NCBI GenBank assembly: GCA_963751595.1
Contig: CAVVVC010000007.1
Span: 310,001 to 374,000, forward strand
DNA: 64,000 nucleotides
Origin: JAHEGP01 sp963751595
GTDB taxonomy: Bacteria; Pseudomonadota; Gammaproteobacteria; Pseudomonadales; JAHEGP01
Reading direction: 5' to 3'
Of the stretch, positions 24,429 to 33,312 are shown piece by piece. The stretch's first letter is position 1, and the number at the start of each line of letters is the position of its first letter. The position numbers and the translations under genes are program-made. The notes beneath the pieces are model-generated. The model did no database searches and was not told the DNA's origin. It worked only from the letters and a program-made list of their open reading frames with translations.

Positions 24429-25592
24429 ATGGAAGATTTTGCGGTCAGTTTTATTACCCTGGGTGCCATGTTCCTGCTGGGGCTGGCAGCGGATTTTGTG
24501 GGTCGCCGGACCGCTGTGCCGCGGGTCAGCCTGCTGGTGCTTTGCGGCGTCGCGTTCGGCCCGTCTGGATTAGACTGGATTCGTATTCAGGACAGCAGAA
24601 TTTTCGACCTGGTCGGGAGCGTTGCCCTGGTGATGGTGGGCTTTCTCATCGGCGGAAAGCTGCAGCCACGTCGCTTGCTGCGCCAGGGACGGCGGGTGTT
24701 GCAATTGTCCATCGCCGTCGTTGTGATGACGCTGCTCAGCGTCGCCCTGACCCTTGGAGCGATGGGTTACCCCTGGCCACTGGTACTGGTGCTGGCGGGC
24801 ATCGCGACGTCGACCGATCCGATAGCCACGATCGATGTGTTGGAGCAGGAAAGAACGGGGGACGACCTGGGGGATACCCTGCGCGCGGTCGTGGCGATCG
24901 ATGACGCCTGGGGGTTGGTGGCTTTCAGCTTGCTGGCAGGGCTGGCGGTGGCGATGAATGGTGGCGAATACCCGGCAGCTCACTTGGGAACAGCCTTCTG
25001 GGAGATCGGTGGGGCGATTGCGCTCGGAGCACTGCTTGGGGTGCCTATGGGCTTACTCAGTGGCAGGCTCGCCCCCGGCGAGCCCACCCTGGTCGAGGCT
25101 CTGGGTATTATTTTCCTGGCCGGGGGCCTGGCTATGTTGCTTGGCGTTTCCTATCTTCTCACCGCCATGGTGCTCGGTGTGATGGTGGCGGTGGTTGCGA
25201 GGCATCACCGCCACGCCTTTCACGAGATCGAGCACATTGAATGGCCGCTAATGATACTGTTTTTTATCCTCGCAGGTGCTTCCCTTGAATTCGACCGTAT
25301 GCTGGCGGCTGGTGGGATTGGGCTGGGTTACTTTTTCCTTCGCATCGTCGGGCGCTGGTTGGGCGGGGTGGTCGGATTGTGGGGCCTGGAGCGCAGCTTG
25401 GTGGATCGCGGATGGATGGGCCTGACGCTGCTGCCCCAGGCCGGCATCGCAATGGGGACGGCCCTGGTGGCGGGACAGCACCTGCCAGAATATCGCGACA
25501 CCATTCTCACCGTGGCCGTTGGTGCCGCTATCGCCTTCGAACTAATTGGGCCACCGGTGACCGCACTGGCCCTGCACCGGCTCTCCCGCTGA
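24429..25592 (+). CDS. Cation/proton antiporter (CPA1/NhaP-like)
   Basis: 387 residues with about eleven or twelve membrane segments and no long cytoplasmic tail. Ion-site motifs are ATSTDPIATIDVLEQ (TDPIA, unwound helix region) and VVAIDDAWGLVAFS, which carries paired aspartates where CPA1 antiporters have the ion-binding Asp. A Gly-rich helix-packing pattern runs throughout. It would exchange Na+ or K+ for protons across the inner membrane. It begins 12 bases after pcm. The choice of ion cannot be read from sequence. Confidence 0.87.
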   Translation: MEDFAVSFITLGAMFLLGLAADFVGRRTAVPRVSLLVLCGVAFGPSGLDWIRIQDSRIFDLVGSVALVMVGFLIGGKLQPRRLLRQGRRVLQLSIAVVVMTLLSVALTLGAMGYPWPLVLVLAGIATSTDPIATIDVLEQERTGDDLGDTLRAVVAIDDAWGLVAFSLLAGLAVAMNGGEYPAAHLGTAFWEIGGAIALGALLGVPMGLLSGRLAPGEPTLVEALGIIFLAGGLAMLLGVSYLLTAMVLGVMVAVVARHHRHAFHEIEHIEWPLMILFFILAGASLEFDRMLAAGGIGLGYFFLRIVGRWLGGVVGLWGLERSLVDRGWMGLTLLPQAGIAMGTALVAGQHLPEYRDTILTVAVGAAIAFELIGPPVTALALHRLSR

Positions 25593-25750
25593 ACATTGCC
25601 GTCGAAAACCACGCCACTTTTGAACTGTCTCACATACTAGTAACATTACGTATAGGCCTTGTGAAAGCGCTTATTGAGAATACCGCGTCCAGCGTCCATA
25701 GTTAATTCCATAGATAAACGCAGACGACGAAACAAACGCAGGTATTCCCC

Positions 25751-26137
25751 ATGATCAAAAAAGCTGTTAACTACAACCAACCCGGTGCCCGCGAGCGCGG
25801 AGTAGAGATGCTGGCAAACGCCGTAGCGCGACTGGTGGGACGCTGTTCGTGTATGAGTGCGGAGATGCGGCTACGATTTATGGCACGCTTGCTCGACAAC
25901 TTCGTTGACGCCGATTCCCTGCCAACCAATGAAACGGCAGTGAATTTTTCACTGGAGGCGGTGATGGAGTCAGCAGAGCGCGACCCCGAGGAAGCGGTGA
26001 CCAGGGCAGCACAATTGTTGACCCGATCGCTCACCAGGGAGCAGGGTTTGAATCGCGAGGGTCTTTATCGTTTCTATGATGCCCTGTTCGAGCGCCTCAT
26101 ACCCAGGGAAATGAATCCCCGCTTCGCTGTTGCCTGA
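25751..26137 (+). CDS. Hypothetical helical protein
   Basis: A 128-residue soluble, mostly helical protein that I do not recognise. It has no signal peptide. Pattern seen: MIKKAVNYNQPGARERGVEM at the N-terminus, a pair of cysteines (RCSCMSAE) near residue 33, and an acidic, Arg-rich C-terminal half. It is flanked upstream by an AT-rich stretch (25610-25740) that may hold a promoter and downstream by a strong terminator 22 bases after the stop, so a single-gene transcript is likely. Confidence 0.6.
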   Translation: MIKKAVNYNQPGARERGVEMLANAVARLVGRCSCMSAEMRLRFMARLLDNFVDADSLPTNETAVNFSLEAVMESAERDPEEAVTRAAQLLTRSLTREQGLNREGLYRFYDALFERLIPREMNPRFAVA

Positions 26138-26158
26138 TCAGGCAAGCGACGCCTACGT

Positions 26159-26186
26159 AAAACGGCAGCCCTCGGGCTGCCGTTTT
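26159..26186 (+). terminator. Strong intrinsic terminator, probably bidirectional
   Basis: Twelve-pair perfect stem AAAACGGCAGCC / GGCTGCCGTTTT around ctcg. The A-run and T-run at its two feet would let it act on both strands: for the 128-residue gene on plus and for the secreted-protein gene (stop at 26211) on minus. Confidence 0.88.
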
Positions 26187-26210
26187 ACGTTTCTGACTCA
26201 GTGGGCTTGC

Positions 26211-26609
26211 TTATTGGGGGCGCAAGCGGCTACCGCGAAGCGCTGTGGGTTGATTCTGGCTGTCTGCGCTAAAGTAGTCCTGACAGGCGCTGAACACGAC
26301 TTTGGCCGCTGCGCGGCTGGAGATCCGATCCTGGTTTTTTTGAAAGCAGCTATCGACGGACCGCGGGCCAAACATACCCCGCTTTGATGGTTGGGGAAAG
26401 CGGGAGCGGCAATCGCTGGTCAGGGCCTGAAGAGCGACCCCACCAAGGTCGGGAGTTATGGCATCGAGTACGCATTCCGCGTAGCTATCGACCCCGCCGG
26501 GCAATGGGATGGTAATTTCAATGGCGTTGGCCTGGCCAAGGCCGAGGAGCCAGAGGGCGCCAGCGGTGAGAATTTTGTGTCTGGGTAGGTAGTTCCGGAG
26601 TGGCTGCAT
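26211..26609 (-). CDS. Secreted cysteine-containing protein of unknown function
   Basis: 132 residues from ATG 26609, chosen because it places a signal peptide (PRHKILTAGALWLLGLGQANA) at the N-terminus; the frame is open to 26693. The mature part has two similar modules, each a Cys, an 18 to 27 residue helical spacer, and a second Cys followed by an aromatic-rich tail (YAECVLDAITPD to DCRSRFP, and SCFQKNQDRI to ACQDYFS). The four cysteines suggest periplasmic disulfides. I do not recognise the family. Confidence 0.6.
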   Translation of the reverse strand: MQPLRNYLPRHKILTAGALWLLGLGQANAIEITIPLPGGVDSYAECVLDAITPDLGGVALQALTSDCRSRFPQPSKRGMFGPRSVDSCFQKNQDRISSRAAAKVVFSACQDYFSADSQNQPTALRGSRLRPQ

Positions 26610-26701
26610 GGCGGTTGGACGCAAATTGAACATTACCTGAAGCTTAGACCGGCTCGCCCCTGGCTGCAAAATCTTTACTGGCTGATACGGCATCGCTTCT
26701 C

Positions 26702-27379
26702 TCAGCGACCGCTGAGCTTGTCACAGATAAAATGCAGAAAACCAATATCCTTGTCAGGGGCCTGGGCCAGCCGCTCCATGGCCCAACGGTGACTTTTTTC
26801 ATCCGCGGCGATACCGGCACGGTCCAGCAAATCTGCCAGTTTCTGCTTCAGGGCACGATATTGCCCGGGCTGCGGCGAGGTTGTTCGGTCTGAGTCCGGC
26901 CGGGCGAAGTCTGCGAGGCTATAACTGTAAAGCATGACCGCCTGGCCCAGGTTGAGTGAAGGGTAGGGTGTGGCCATGGGTACCTGGGTGATTGCATCGC
27001 AGAGTCTTATTTCCGAATTGCTCAGGCCGTGATCCTCGCGGCCGAAGACAATCGCTGCGCGTGCCACCGAGCCTTGTTTCTCCCCCAGCAGTTCGCGCAG
27101 TTCTGGCGGAGTATGGTGGTAGCGTCTATGGTGGCGGCGCTTGGCGCTGGAGCCAACGACAAAATCGATGTCGGCAGTGGCAGCCGCCAGTGAGTCATAG
27201 CTTTTCGCCCTGTCGAGGAGGTCGCTGGCGCCGTGGGCTAGCGCCCGTGCTGAGGGGGTGTCCTGGAGCGCGGTGCCCACCAGTCGAAGCTCACTGAATC
27301 CCATGGTTGTCATTGCCCTGGCTGCCGCGCCGACGTTTTCTCCCCGCTTTGGTTCAACCAGGATAAAGACAATGTGCAC
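26702..27379 (-). CDS. SpoU-type RNA methyltransferase (TrmJ/LasT-like)
   Basis: 225-residue SPOUT enzyme that would methylate ribose 2'-OH in tRNA or rRNA with SAM. The three SPOUT motifs are clear: RGENVGAAARAMTTMGF near residue 12, AIVFGREDHGLSN near 108, and PYPSLNLGQAVMLYSYSLA near 138, forming the trefoil knot. TrmJ is usually about 245 residues and methylates position 32 of tRNA; LasT is about 228, so I leave the symbol open. The start is GTG 27379, which abuts the stop of the SlyD-like gene. Confidence 0.87.
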   Translation of the reverse strand: MHIVFILVEPKRGENVGAAARAMTTMGFSELRLVGTALQDTPSARALAHGASDLLDRAKSYDSLAAATADIDFVVGSSAKRRHHRRYHHTPPELRELLGEKQGSVARAAIVFGREDHGLSNSEIRLCDAITQVPMATPYPSLNLGQAVMLYSYSLADFARPDSDRTTSPQPGQYRALKQKLADLLDRAGIAADEKSHRWAMERLAQAPDKDIGFLHFICDKLSGR

Positions 27380-27868
27380 TTAGTGCTCCGCGTGGCCGTC
27401 CGGGCCGTGGGCGTGACCGTGGGCCAATTCTTCAGGGTTGGCATCCCGGATATTGGTGATTCGTATGTCGAATACTATGGTTTGACCGGCCAGTGGATGA
27501 TTGCCATCCACAGTCGCCTGGAATTTGCCCATTTTCACTATCGTTACCTGGCGCTGACCCTTATCGGTGCTGACCACGGCAATACTGCCCGGGCGGAGTT
27601 TGCGGTCCCGGGATTGCAGGTGTTTCACGGCAATTCTTTCTATCAGCGCTTCGTTGCGAAGGCCATAAGCGTCGCCAGGGGCAAGTTCAATGGAGAACCC
27701 CTCGCCGGCCTGCTTTCCCGCCATGGCCTGCTCCAGTGCGGGCAGAATATTGTTGGCCCCGTGAAGATAGACTGCCGGCTGATCCTCATCGGTGGATTCA
27801 ATCACCGTGCCGTCGGGGGACTTCAGCGCATAATGAAAACAGACGACTTTACGGTTCTCAATGATCAT
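27380..27868 (-). CDS. SlyD-like FKBP-type peptidyl-prolyl isomerase
   Basis: 162 residues from ATG 27868 (MIIENRKVVCFHYALKSPDG); the frame extends to 28012 but the extension is unlike the family. FKBP residues and the inserted-in-flap IF chaperone domain (AYGLRNEALIERIAVKHL) fit the SlyD/FkpB type, and the C-terminus is His-rich (HGHAHGPDGHAEH), as in SlyD, where it binds nickel. It would assist folding and perhaps nickel delivery in the cytoplasm. The stop directly abuts the methyltransferase start, so the two are coupled. Confidence 0.87.
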   Translation of the reverse strand: MIIENRKVVCFHYALKSPDGTVIESTDEDQPAVYLHGANNILPALEQAMAGKQAGEGFSIELAPGDAYGLRNEALIERIAVKHLQSRDRKLRPGSIAVVSTDKGQRQVTIVKMGKFQATVDGNHPLAGQTIVFDIRITNIRDANPEELAHGHAHGPDGHAEH

Positions 27869-28018
27869 GGGTCTTTGCCTCCTGATGTCGGTCGCGCATG
27901 GTAGACGCGTGGTGGCAGAAAGAGAAGCGGTATCGGGGTTCCCCTTTATCCTTTCTGCCGACTTGCCCCAGGGTTGCCATGGGCGTAGCTTGGCTGGCAG
28001 ATTGCGCTCCAATAGTGG

Positions 28019-28894
28019 TCAAAAGTAGGACAAGGGGAAGCCCAGGTTGAAGGAAACCGCCTTGAGCTCGCCACCCGCTGAATTATTGCCACGGATAATC
28101 GAGAAGCCGACTCGACTCAGGGGAACGAAGCTGGCGACGGTGACGGTTTCACGAAAGCCAAAGGTAAGCCCCAATTGATAGAGGTTGTCCAGTTCGACGC
28201 TTTCCCCGTTTATCCCGGCAATGTTCAAATCGTCGGCAAAGTGCTGCCAAAGAAAAAATAGGCTGCTACTTAGTGGATGCCCGAGCAGTTTCCAGGGTAG
28301 TGGGTAGTTCCAGTCGACGCCGTTTTCCAGCAGCACGAAGCCCTGGTTGCCCTCACTGGACACGATGTGTTGGCCAGCACCCAGTATCCGATTGCCCAGG
28401 GCGAATCGGTGCTTGCCCCAATCCCACCAGGCATAACTGCGGATGCCAACTGAGTACATCCAGGCCGTGGTGCCCTGATCTAGATCCCTGGCGCCGCCCG
28501 CGCTGATGGAAGGTATGAGGTGCCAGTTGGCCCGCATCTTGCGGTCCCACGCAATGCCGGGAAGAAAAGAAGCCGTCATCAAGCGATCGGGAAACTCGAA
28601 CCCTCCATCGTCATCCCGGAGGTCGCGAACACCGACGGATACCGGCAGAAGCAATTCAATACTGTTGCGCTCGTCGAGCTGGCGCACTTGCCACTGCAGG
28701 GGCACCCGCATAACAAAGACCCGCTCGGTTTCGGTGCTGTAAAACCCCGTTCCCAGAACCGTACTGTAGACGTAGTTAAAATTGAAATCCTCGAGATCCG
28801 GCTCGTTGGCGCGGACTTTACTTGCTTGCAAGCCGCTCGCGGCGATTGCGCAGACGCTGAGGAACAGGGTTAGAAGTCGGTGATGACGCGACAT
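28019..28894 (-). CDS. Outer-membrane beta-barrel-like protein
   Basis: 291 residues with a signal peptide (LLTLFLSVCAIAASGLQASK, cleavage probably near VRA-NE). The mature part alternates polar and aromatic or aliphatic residues as in beta-barrels and ends in Phe (LGFPLSYF), the usual signal for the Bam assembly machine. DUF6268-like or transporter-like families come to mind but I cannot assign one. The 206 bases upstream (28895-29104), shared with the divergent SDR gene, show no recognisable site. Confidence 0.65.
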   Translation of the reverse strand: MSRHHRLLTLFLSVCAIAASGLQASKVRANEPDLEDFNFNYVYSTVLGTGFYSTETERVFVMRVPLQWQVRQLDERNSIELLLPVSVGVRDLRDDDGGFEFPDRLMTASFLPGIAWDRKMRANWHLIPSISAGGARDLDQGTTAWMYSVGIRSYAWWDWGKHRFALGNRILGAGQHIVSSEGNQGFVLLENGVDWNYPLPWKLLGHPLSSSLFFLWQHFADDLNIAGINGESVELDNLYQLGLTFGFRETVTVASFVPLSRVGFSIIRGNNSAGGELKAVSFNLGFPLSYF

Positions 28895-29104
28895 AGTGTG
28901 CCAGCGGGGTGGGTTGTCATGACTGGCAAACTATAGACCTTGCTTCAATGGCGCATCAAGTACTGATTCCCGGGTTGCGGATCAGGCCTGCTCAGTTTGT
29001 GCCGGGGGTGTGGATTCCTCGCGCGGCAAAACTTGCTGAATAATAGAGCCTGCTGTAAGTTCGAGCCTGGTTAGAATTTAGACTTCTTCAGTCGGGGTTA
29101 TTGC

Positions 29105-29938
29105 ATGGATATTGCGGGAAAAGTTGTCGTGGTTACCGGTGGTGGTCACGGCATTGGCAAAGCGCTGTGCCTGGCGTTCAAGGAAGCCGGCGCCAGCGGC
29201 GTTGCCGTTGCTGACCTCGATAGCGAGGCCGCTGACAGGGTAGCGGAGCTTGTCGGCGGCATTGCTATCGAATGTGACGTGCGCGATGAAAAACAGATTC
29301 GGCAGCTGACGGAGACTGTGCGGAAAAAGCTGGGGCCGATTGATATTTTCTGTTCCAACGCCGGCGTTGGTTGTGGCGATGACCCGGATTCGACGGTTGC
29401 CACCGCGGATAACGAGGCGTGGCAGCTCAACTGGGAGGTCAATGTCATGGCCCACGTTTATGCCGCACGGGCCGTTGTGCCGGGTATGATTGAGCGTGGC
29501 GGCGGTTATCTGGTCAACACGGTTTCCGCGGCGGGTCTGCTGCAACAGATCGGCGATTCCGCATACTCCACCACCAAGCATGCGGCGCTGGGCTTTGCCG
29601 AATCCATGGCCATAGCCCATGGTGACCAGGGCATTCGGGTGTCGGCGGTTTGTCCTCAATACGTGGCCACCCGCATGATTGGGGTCGAGGAGGAGGACGG
29701 GGAGTCGAAAACCTTGGGCGCGGGGGTCATAACACCCCGGGCCGCTGCCGCTATCGTGCTCGAGGGCATACGCGCTGAACAATTCCTGATTCTTACCCAT
29801 CCCAATGTGGCGGACTACTGGCAAAACAAGTTTGCCAACTACGATCGCTGGCTCGGGGGGATGCGAAAGCTCCGCCGCTCCCTGGTCGGGGACGACAACA
29901 AGCTTCGTCTGGACCAACTGCATCAATCATCCCTTTGA
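29105..29938 (+). CDS. Short-chain dehydrogenase/reductase
   Basis: 277-residue classical SDR. Cofactor motif VVVTGGGHGIGKALC at the N-terminus, the acidic residue after beta-2 (ADLDSE) that favours NAD(H), NAGVG at about residue 86, and the catalytic tetrad with Ser in NTVSAAGLL and YSTTKHAAL (Tyr and Lys). The substrate is unknown. ATG 29105 gives a normal N-terminus. The histidine phosphatase gene begins 81 bases after its stop on the same strand and may be cotranscribed. Confidence 0.9.
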   Translation: MDIAGKVVVVTGGGHGIGKALCLAFKEAGASGVAVADLDSEAADRVAELVGGIAIECDVRDEKQIRQLTETVRKKLGPIDIFCSNAGVGCGDDPDSTVATADNEAWQLNWEVNVMAHVYAARAVVPGMIERGGGYLVNTVSAAGLLQQIGDSAYSTTKHAALGFAESMAIAHGDQGIRVSAVCPQYVATRMIGVEEEDGESKTLGAGVITPRAAAAIVLEGIRAEQFLILTHPNVADYWQNKFANYDRWLGGMRKLRRSLVGDDNKLRLDQLHQSSL

Positions 29939-30019
29939 CGGGGAGGTGCCCACCTTGGCTGCCCGTGCGCCCTCGGCCTGAGTGGTCCGTGCTCTACCGG
30001 CGCGACGGGGTGAAGAACG

Positions 30020-30742
30020 ATGTCTGAAATACTCCTGGTGCGTCACGGACAGGCCTCCTTCGGCAGTGATGATTACGATGTGCTTTCCGACCTCGGCGGG
30101 CGCCAGGCGGCGCACCTGGGGCGCTATCTGGTCGCTGCGGGCTATCGCCTCGACGGTATCTACAGCGGAACACTGCGACGCCAGCTCCAGACCGCGGGCG
30201 CGGTCATCCAGTGTTATGCGGATGCGGGCCTTGCCACTGTGCCCCTGGTGCAGGACCCGGGTTTCAATGAGATGGACAGCGAGGGGCAAATGCAGCAGCT
30301 CGCACCGCGATTGGCCCAGACCGATGCCCGCGTCGGCCGGCTTTTGGGCGCCGCCCGGGGCGACAAGAAGGCTTTTCAAAAGCTGCTCAGGGTCGTATTC
30401 GGCCACTGGCTGGCGGGCTCTGTGGCCGATACGGGTTTACAGTCCTGGCCAGAATTCCAGGCCGAGGTTTTGCGCGCCCTGGAGCGGGTTCGGCAGGCTC
30501 AGGGAAGCGGCACCACCAGCATTGTCTTTACTTCTGGAGGGGTGATCGCAACCCTGGTCGCCAGGGTGCTGGGTATGCCGGACACCGCTGTCTACTCGGT
30601 TTACGAGCCCGTCATTAATTGCTCCATTACCCGCCTCCTGTTCAGCAGCACACGGATATCGCTGTCGAGCTACAACGAATTCTCCTATCTCCAGCACCAG
30701 GGATTCGATCCTCCGCAACCCGATATTATTTCCTACCGCTGA
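30020..30742 (+). CDS. Histidine phosphatase family protein
   Basis: 240 residues of the phosphoglycerate-mutase-like superfamily. The catalytic RHG is at the N-terminus (ILLVRHGQASFGSDDYDVLS), the second Arg region is YSGTLRRQLQTA, and the acid residue lies in FNEMDSEGQ. The second catalytic His, usually in a VSHGG-type motif, is replaced here: IVFTSGGVIATL has Ser-Gly-Gly without an obvious His. This family (SixA/PhoE-like clade found beside acyl-CoA genes) often shows TSGG at this site, so it may still be active, but the change is worth noting. The truncated MITE-like repeat starts 21 bases after the stop. Confidence 0.85.
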   Translation: MSEILLVRHGQASFGSDDYDVLSDLGGRQAAHLGRYLVAAGYRLDGIYSGTLRRQLQTAGAVIQCYADAGLATVPLVQDPGFNEMDSEGQMQQLAPRLAQTDARVGRLLGAARGDKKAFQKLLRVVFGHWLAGSVADTGLQSWPEFQAEVLRALERVRQAQGSGTTSIVFTSGGVIATLVARVLGMPDTAVYSVYEPVINCSITRLLFSSTRISLSSYNEFSYLQHQGFDPPQPDIISYR

Positions 30743-30763
30743 CCCGCCGACACGGGTTAGGAG

Positions 30764-30883
30764 GAATGGCACTTCCTTAAGGAGAAATGCATGGGATTTT
30801 CAAAGCGCCGCTCCGGGCATCCACCGTCAGGACACGCCGTGAACCCGTCCCTGGGGGCTCTGCGCCGACATCCCTGTCGGCGG
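30764..30883. mobile_element. Truncated copy of the 163-bp MITE-like element
   Basis: About 120 bases strongly similar to the reverse complement of 11859-12021: GAATGGCACTT at the tip, ggagaaatgcat, caaagcgccgctccggg, and the hairpin GCCGACA-tccc-TGTCGGC. The last 45 or so bases, with the second terminal repeat, are missing. The frame of the FAD-oxidase fragment runs into it, so it marks the breakpoint of that gene. Confidence 0.75.
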
Positions 30884-31516
30884 CGGCCAGCACAGTGTTC
30901 TGGCTGGTGAGCAGTGGCGACAGCTTGAGTACCGCGCGGGTAACGATGCCCAGGGTGCCCTCGCTGCCGATGAATAATTGCTTGATATCGCAGGCCGCAT
31001 TGTTTTTGATGACCTTGCTCAGAAAGTTGATGACCGTGCCGTCGGCGGTCACGGCTTCGATACCCAGTACCAGGCTGCGGGTCATGCCGTGGCGAATGAC
31101 ACGGTTGCCGCCGATGGTTGCGCTGCCGCGAGCTCCCAGGTCCATGGGAAAGCTGAAACCGGCGGCTTCCTGCACTGCTTTTAAGGGAACACCCGCCTCT
31201 ACGGTCATGGTGTGCGATGCCGAATCGATATCTTCGATGTTGTTCATCCGTTCCAGGGGCAGAGCGATTTCCTGTTCCGTCGCGACGCAGCCTTGTACCA
31301 GGCCTGTCTTGCCGCCCTGGGCGACCACGGGCTGCCCGGCTGCCTGGCAGATTTTCAGGATCTCTGATACCTCGGCAGTGTTTTGAGGTCGCAACATGGC
31401 GGCGGCTTCACAGGGGCCGGCACCCGGCCTGCGGCTTCGCGGGAACTGACGTCAGCGCCGGTAAGGACGCCGTTGTCCCCGAGCAGTTCCTGAAACTGTT
31501 TGATCAGTGTATCCAT
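30884..31516 (-). pseudogene. Broken FAD-binding (GlcD/D-lactate dehydrogenase-like) oxidase
   Basis: N-terminal half of an FAD_binding_4 (PCMH-type) oxidase. A start at 31516 gives MDTLIKQFQELLGDNGVLTG and then ADVSSREAAG; the frame then shifts by one near 31420-31430 into MLRPQNTAEVSEILKICQAA. The FAD pieces VVAQGGKTGLVQGC, RGSATIGGNRV and IGSEGTLGIVTRAVLKL follow. The gene stops after about 200 residues at the MITE-like copy, so the C-terminal half (substrate and FAD-linked C domain) is gone. Two independent lesions, a frameshift and a truncation, make it a pseudogene. It lies between the phosphatase and the double TetR gene. Confidence 0.82.
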
Positions 31517-31690
31517 CGGTACGGTTCCTGCTGGCTGGGGCCTGTTACCGGCCCTCCTGGCTCATGGCAGTAAACAGAGATTATCTTATCTGTCCACAAG
31601 TCCGCCCCGCCAGCACACCACGCGGCGCGCTTTGCCCCGGCGCATGCGGTCGGTAGTGGAACCGATCGTGGGTGCTATCGGTGGGGTCTC

Positions 31691-32986
31691 CTAGCCCCTG
31701 TGTGGCAGAGCCTCACGCGGCCTTAAGCCGTTGAAAAAAGCATGTAGGTAGTTGACCGACTCGATCTCAAGTGATGCCATGCTCTTCCAGCGAGGCAGCT
31801 CCATGGCAGTCATATTGGCGCCGGCCAGCATGTTTTGTGCCACACTGGCATCGATCAGCCGAATACTGCCATCGCGCATACCATCACGGATAAACTGGCC
31901 AAACTGTGCGCTGCAGCGGTGGGTCTGGCGCAGTACTTGCTTCCGTTTTCCCGGCGGTAGCGAGATCAGGTTGTTGTAGCGTATCAGCGGGCCGGCGCTC
32001 GAGTTCTGGAGGTAGAAGATTTCCCGACAGCTGATTTCGAGCTTTTTTATACCTGATGCACCTTGTTCCTGGGCCTGGTTCTGTATTTTTTGCGTCTGCT
32101 CCAGAGAGCGCTCGAAACACTGCAGAAGCAGGTCGTCCTTGTCCTTTATGTGGTAGTAAAAAGCGCCCTTGGTAACCCCCAACTGCTCCGCCACTTCGTC
32201 GAGGGAAGTACCTTTGAAACCCTTTCGATTGAAAAATCGGGTCCCTGTCTTTAGGAAAGCCTCCCGCTTCCTGCGGTTGTGCTCACTGTGATCGAAGCCG
32301 CTGCCGACGGAGTCTTCCTTGGATGCCCATGGCAGGGAGTCGAATTGATAGGTGTCGGGGTCGGGATGCAGGCCCCGCAGCATTATGTCACTGGCTGCCC
32401 ACGCCGCGTCCTCGATGGCCTCGGGTGCTAGCTCCAGCAGCCAGAGCGGCGACCAGGAGAGGGTGGCGATCAGGCACAGTGCCGTCGACGTGGTGTCGCA
32501 GGGAGCGACAGACTGGTCGTCGATGCCCTCCCCAATCATCTGCCTGATGCGGGCAAAATTGGCGGCGAAGCGTTGCTCGATAGACGCGCGCTGGGCGGGG
32601 GGAAGCGAGGGGACCTCCAGCAGCAGCGCGTGGTGGGGAGACCGCCCTTCGATAACATCCCGCCAATCCATAAAATTGTCGACCACGAGACGCTCCAGCT
32701 TTTGTGCCCCCGACAGTGGGGCATGGTCAACGCTGGCAATCCTGGCGGCGTGGTGCTCACAGCTGGCCAGGTAGCACTGGTACACCAGGTCATGCTTGGT
32801 TTTTACGTAGTAGTACAGGCTGGTTTTACTGAGATTGAGGGAGTCTGCAATGTCCTGCAGGGTGGTGGAGCGGCTCCCCCTGCGATTGAACAGTCGCGCG
32901 GCTTCGGCCAGTATCGTCTGGCGCTTGGCCTCATGCTGGTGGCTTCGGTTGAAGGGAGAGGTCGCCGGATTATCGTCGTTGCCCAT
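31691..32986 (-). CDS. Double TetR-type regulator (two TetR proteins in one chain)
   Basis: 431 residues, about twice a normal TetR (190-220). Two helix-turn-helix domains are visible: AEAARLFNRRGSRSTTLQDI then SLNLSKTSLYYYVKTKHDL (about residues 24-65), and LKTGTRFFNRKGFKGTSLDE then QLGVTKGAFYYHIKDKDDLL (about 238-285). Each is followed by a ligand-domain-like helical part. No shift or internal stop divides the halves. It is divergent from the acyl-CoA dehydrogenase operon, with a palindrome in between (33080-33094), so it most likely represses that operon in response to an acyl-CoA-like ligand; this is inference. Confidence 0.88.
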   Translation of the reverse strand: MGNDDNPATSPFNRSHQHEAKRQTILAEAARLFNRRGSRSTTLQDIADSLNLSKTSLYYYVKTKHDLVYQCYLASCEHHAARIASVDHAPLSGAQKLERLVVDNFMDWRDVIEGRSPHHALLLEVPSLPPAQRASIEQRFAANFARIRQMIGEGIDDQSVAPCDTTSTALCLIATLSWSPLWLLELAPEAIEDAAWAASDIMLRGLHPDPDTYQFDSLPWASKEDSVGSGFDHSEHNRRKREAFLKTGTRFFNRKGFKGTSLDEVAEQLGVTKGAFYYHIKDKDDLLLQCFERSLEQTQKIQNQAQEQGASGIKKLEISCREIFYLQNSSAGPLIRYNNLISLPPGKRKQVLRQTHRCSAQFGQFIRDGMRDGSIRLIDASVAQNMLAGANMTAMELPRWKSMASLEIESVNYLHAFFNGLRPREALPHRG

Positions 32987-33079
32987 TTGGCTCCCGGTTT
33001 ACTGAGTGTGATCTACCCGTGGGTTACGGCTGCACGCCAGTAACGGATAATAAAATACAAAATACTTGAATGACAGCAA

Positions 33080-33094
33080 AACATACTATATGTT
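33080..33094. promoter_or_regulatory. Candidate TetR operator
   Basis: Perfect inverted repeat AACATA-cta-TATGTT in an AT-rich patch between the divergent double TetR gene (start 32986) and the acyl-CoA dehydrogenase operon (start 33313). Size and position suit a TetR operator. Binding is not shown. Confidence 0.5.
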
Positions 33095-33312
33095 CGAATC
33101 CATCCCTTGGACGCTGGTTTAATCCGTTTAAAGTTTGGCGGGGACAGTGCAGCCTGGCTGCAGGGGAGCGTGTTGGCGTCGGGCGGACAGCGCTGGGCTT
33201 AGTAGTCTTCCCGAACCTGTGTTGGCACGGCTGAATGCACTGGCGAAAATGTCGCGGCCCGATTCGGGCTGGCGCTGCGCCGGGCAATACTTTGATCAGG
33301 AGGTACATCGGT

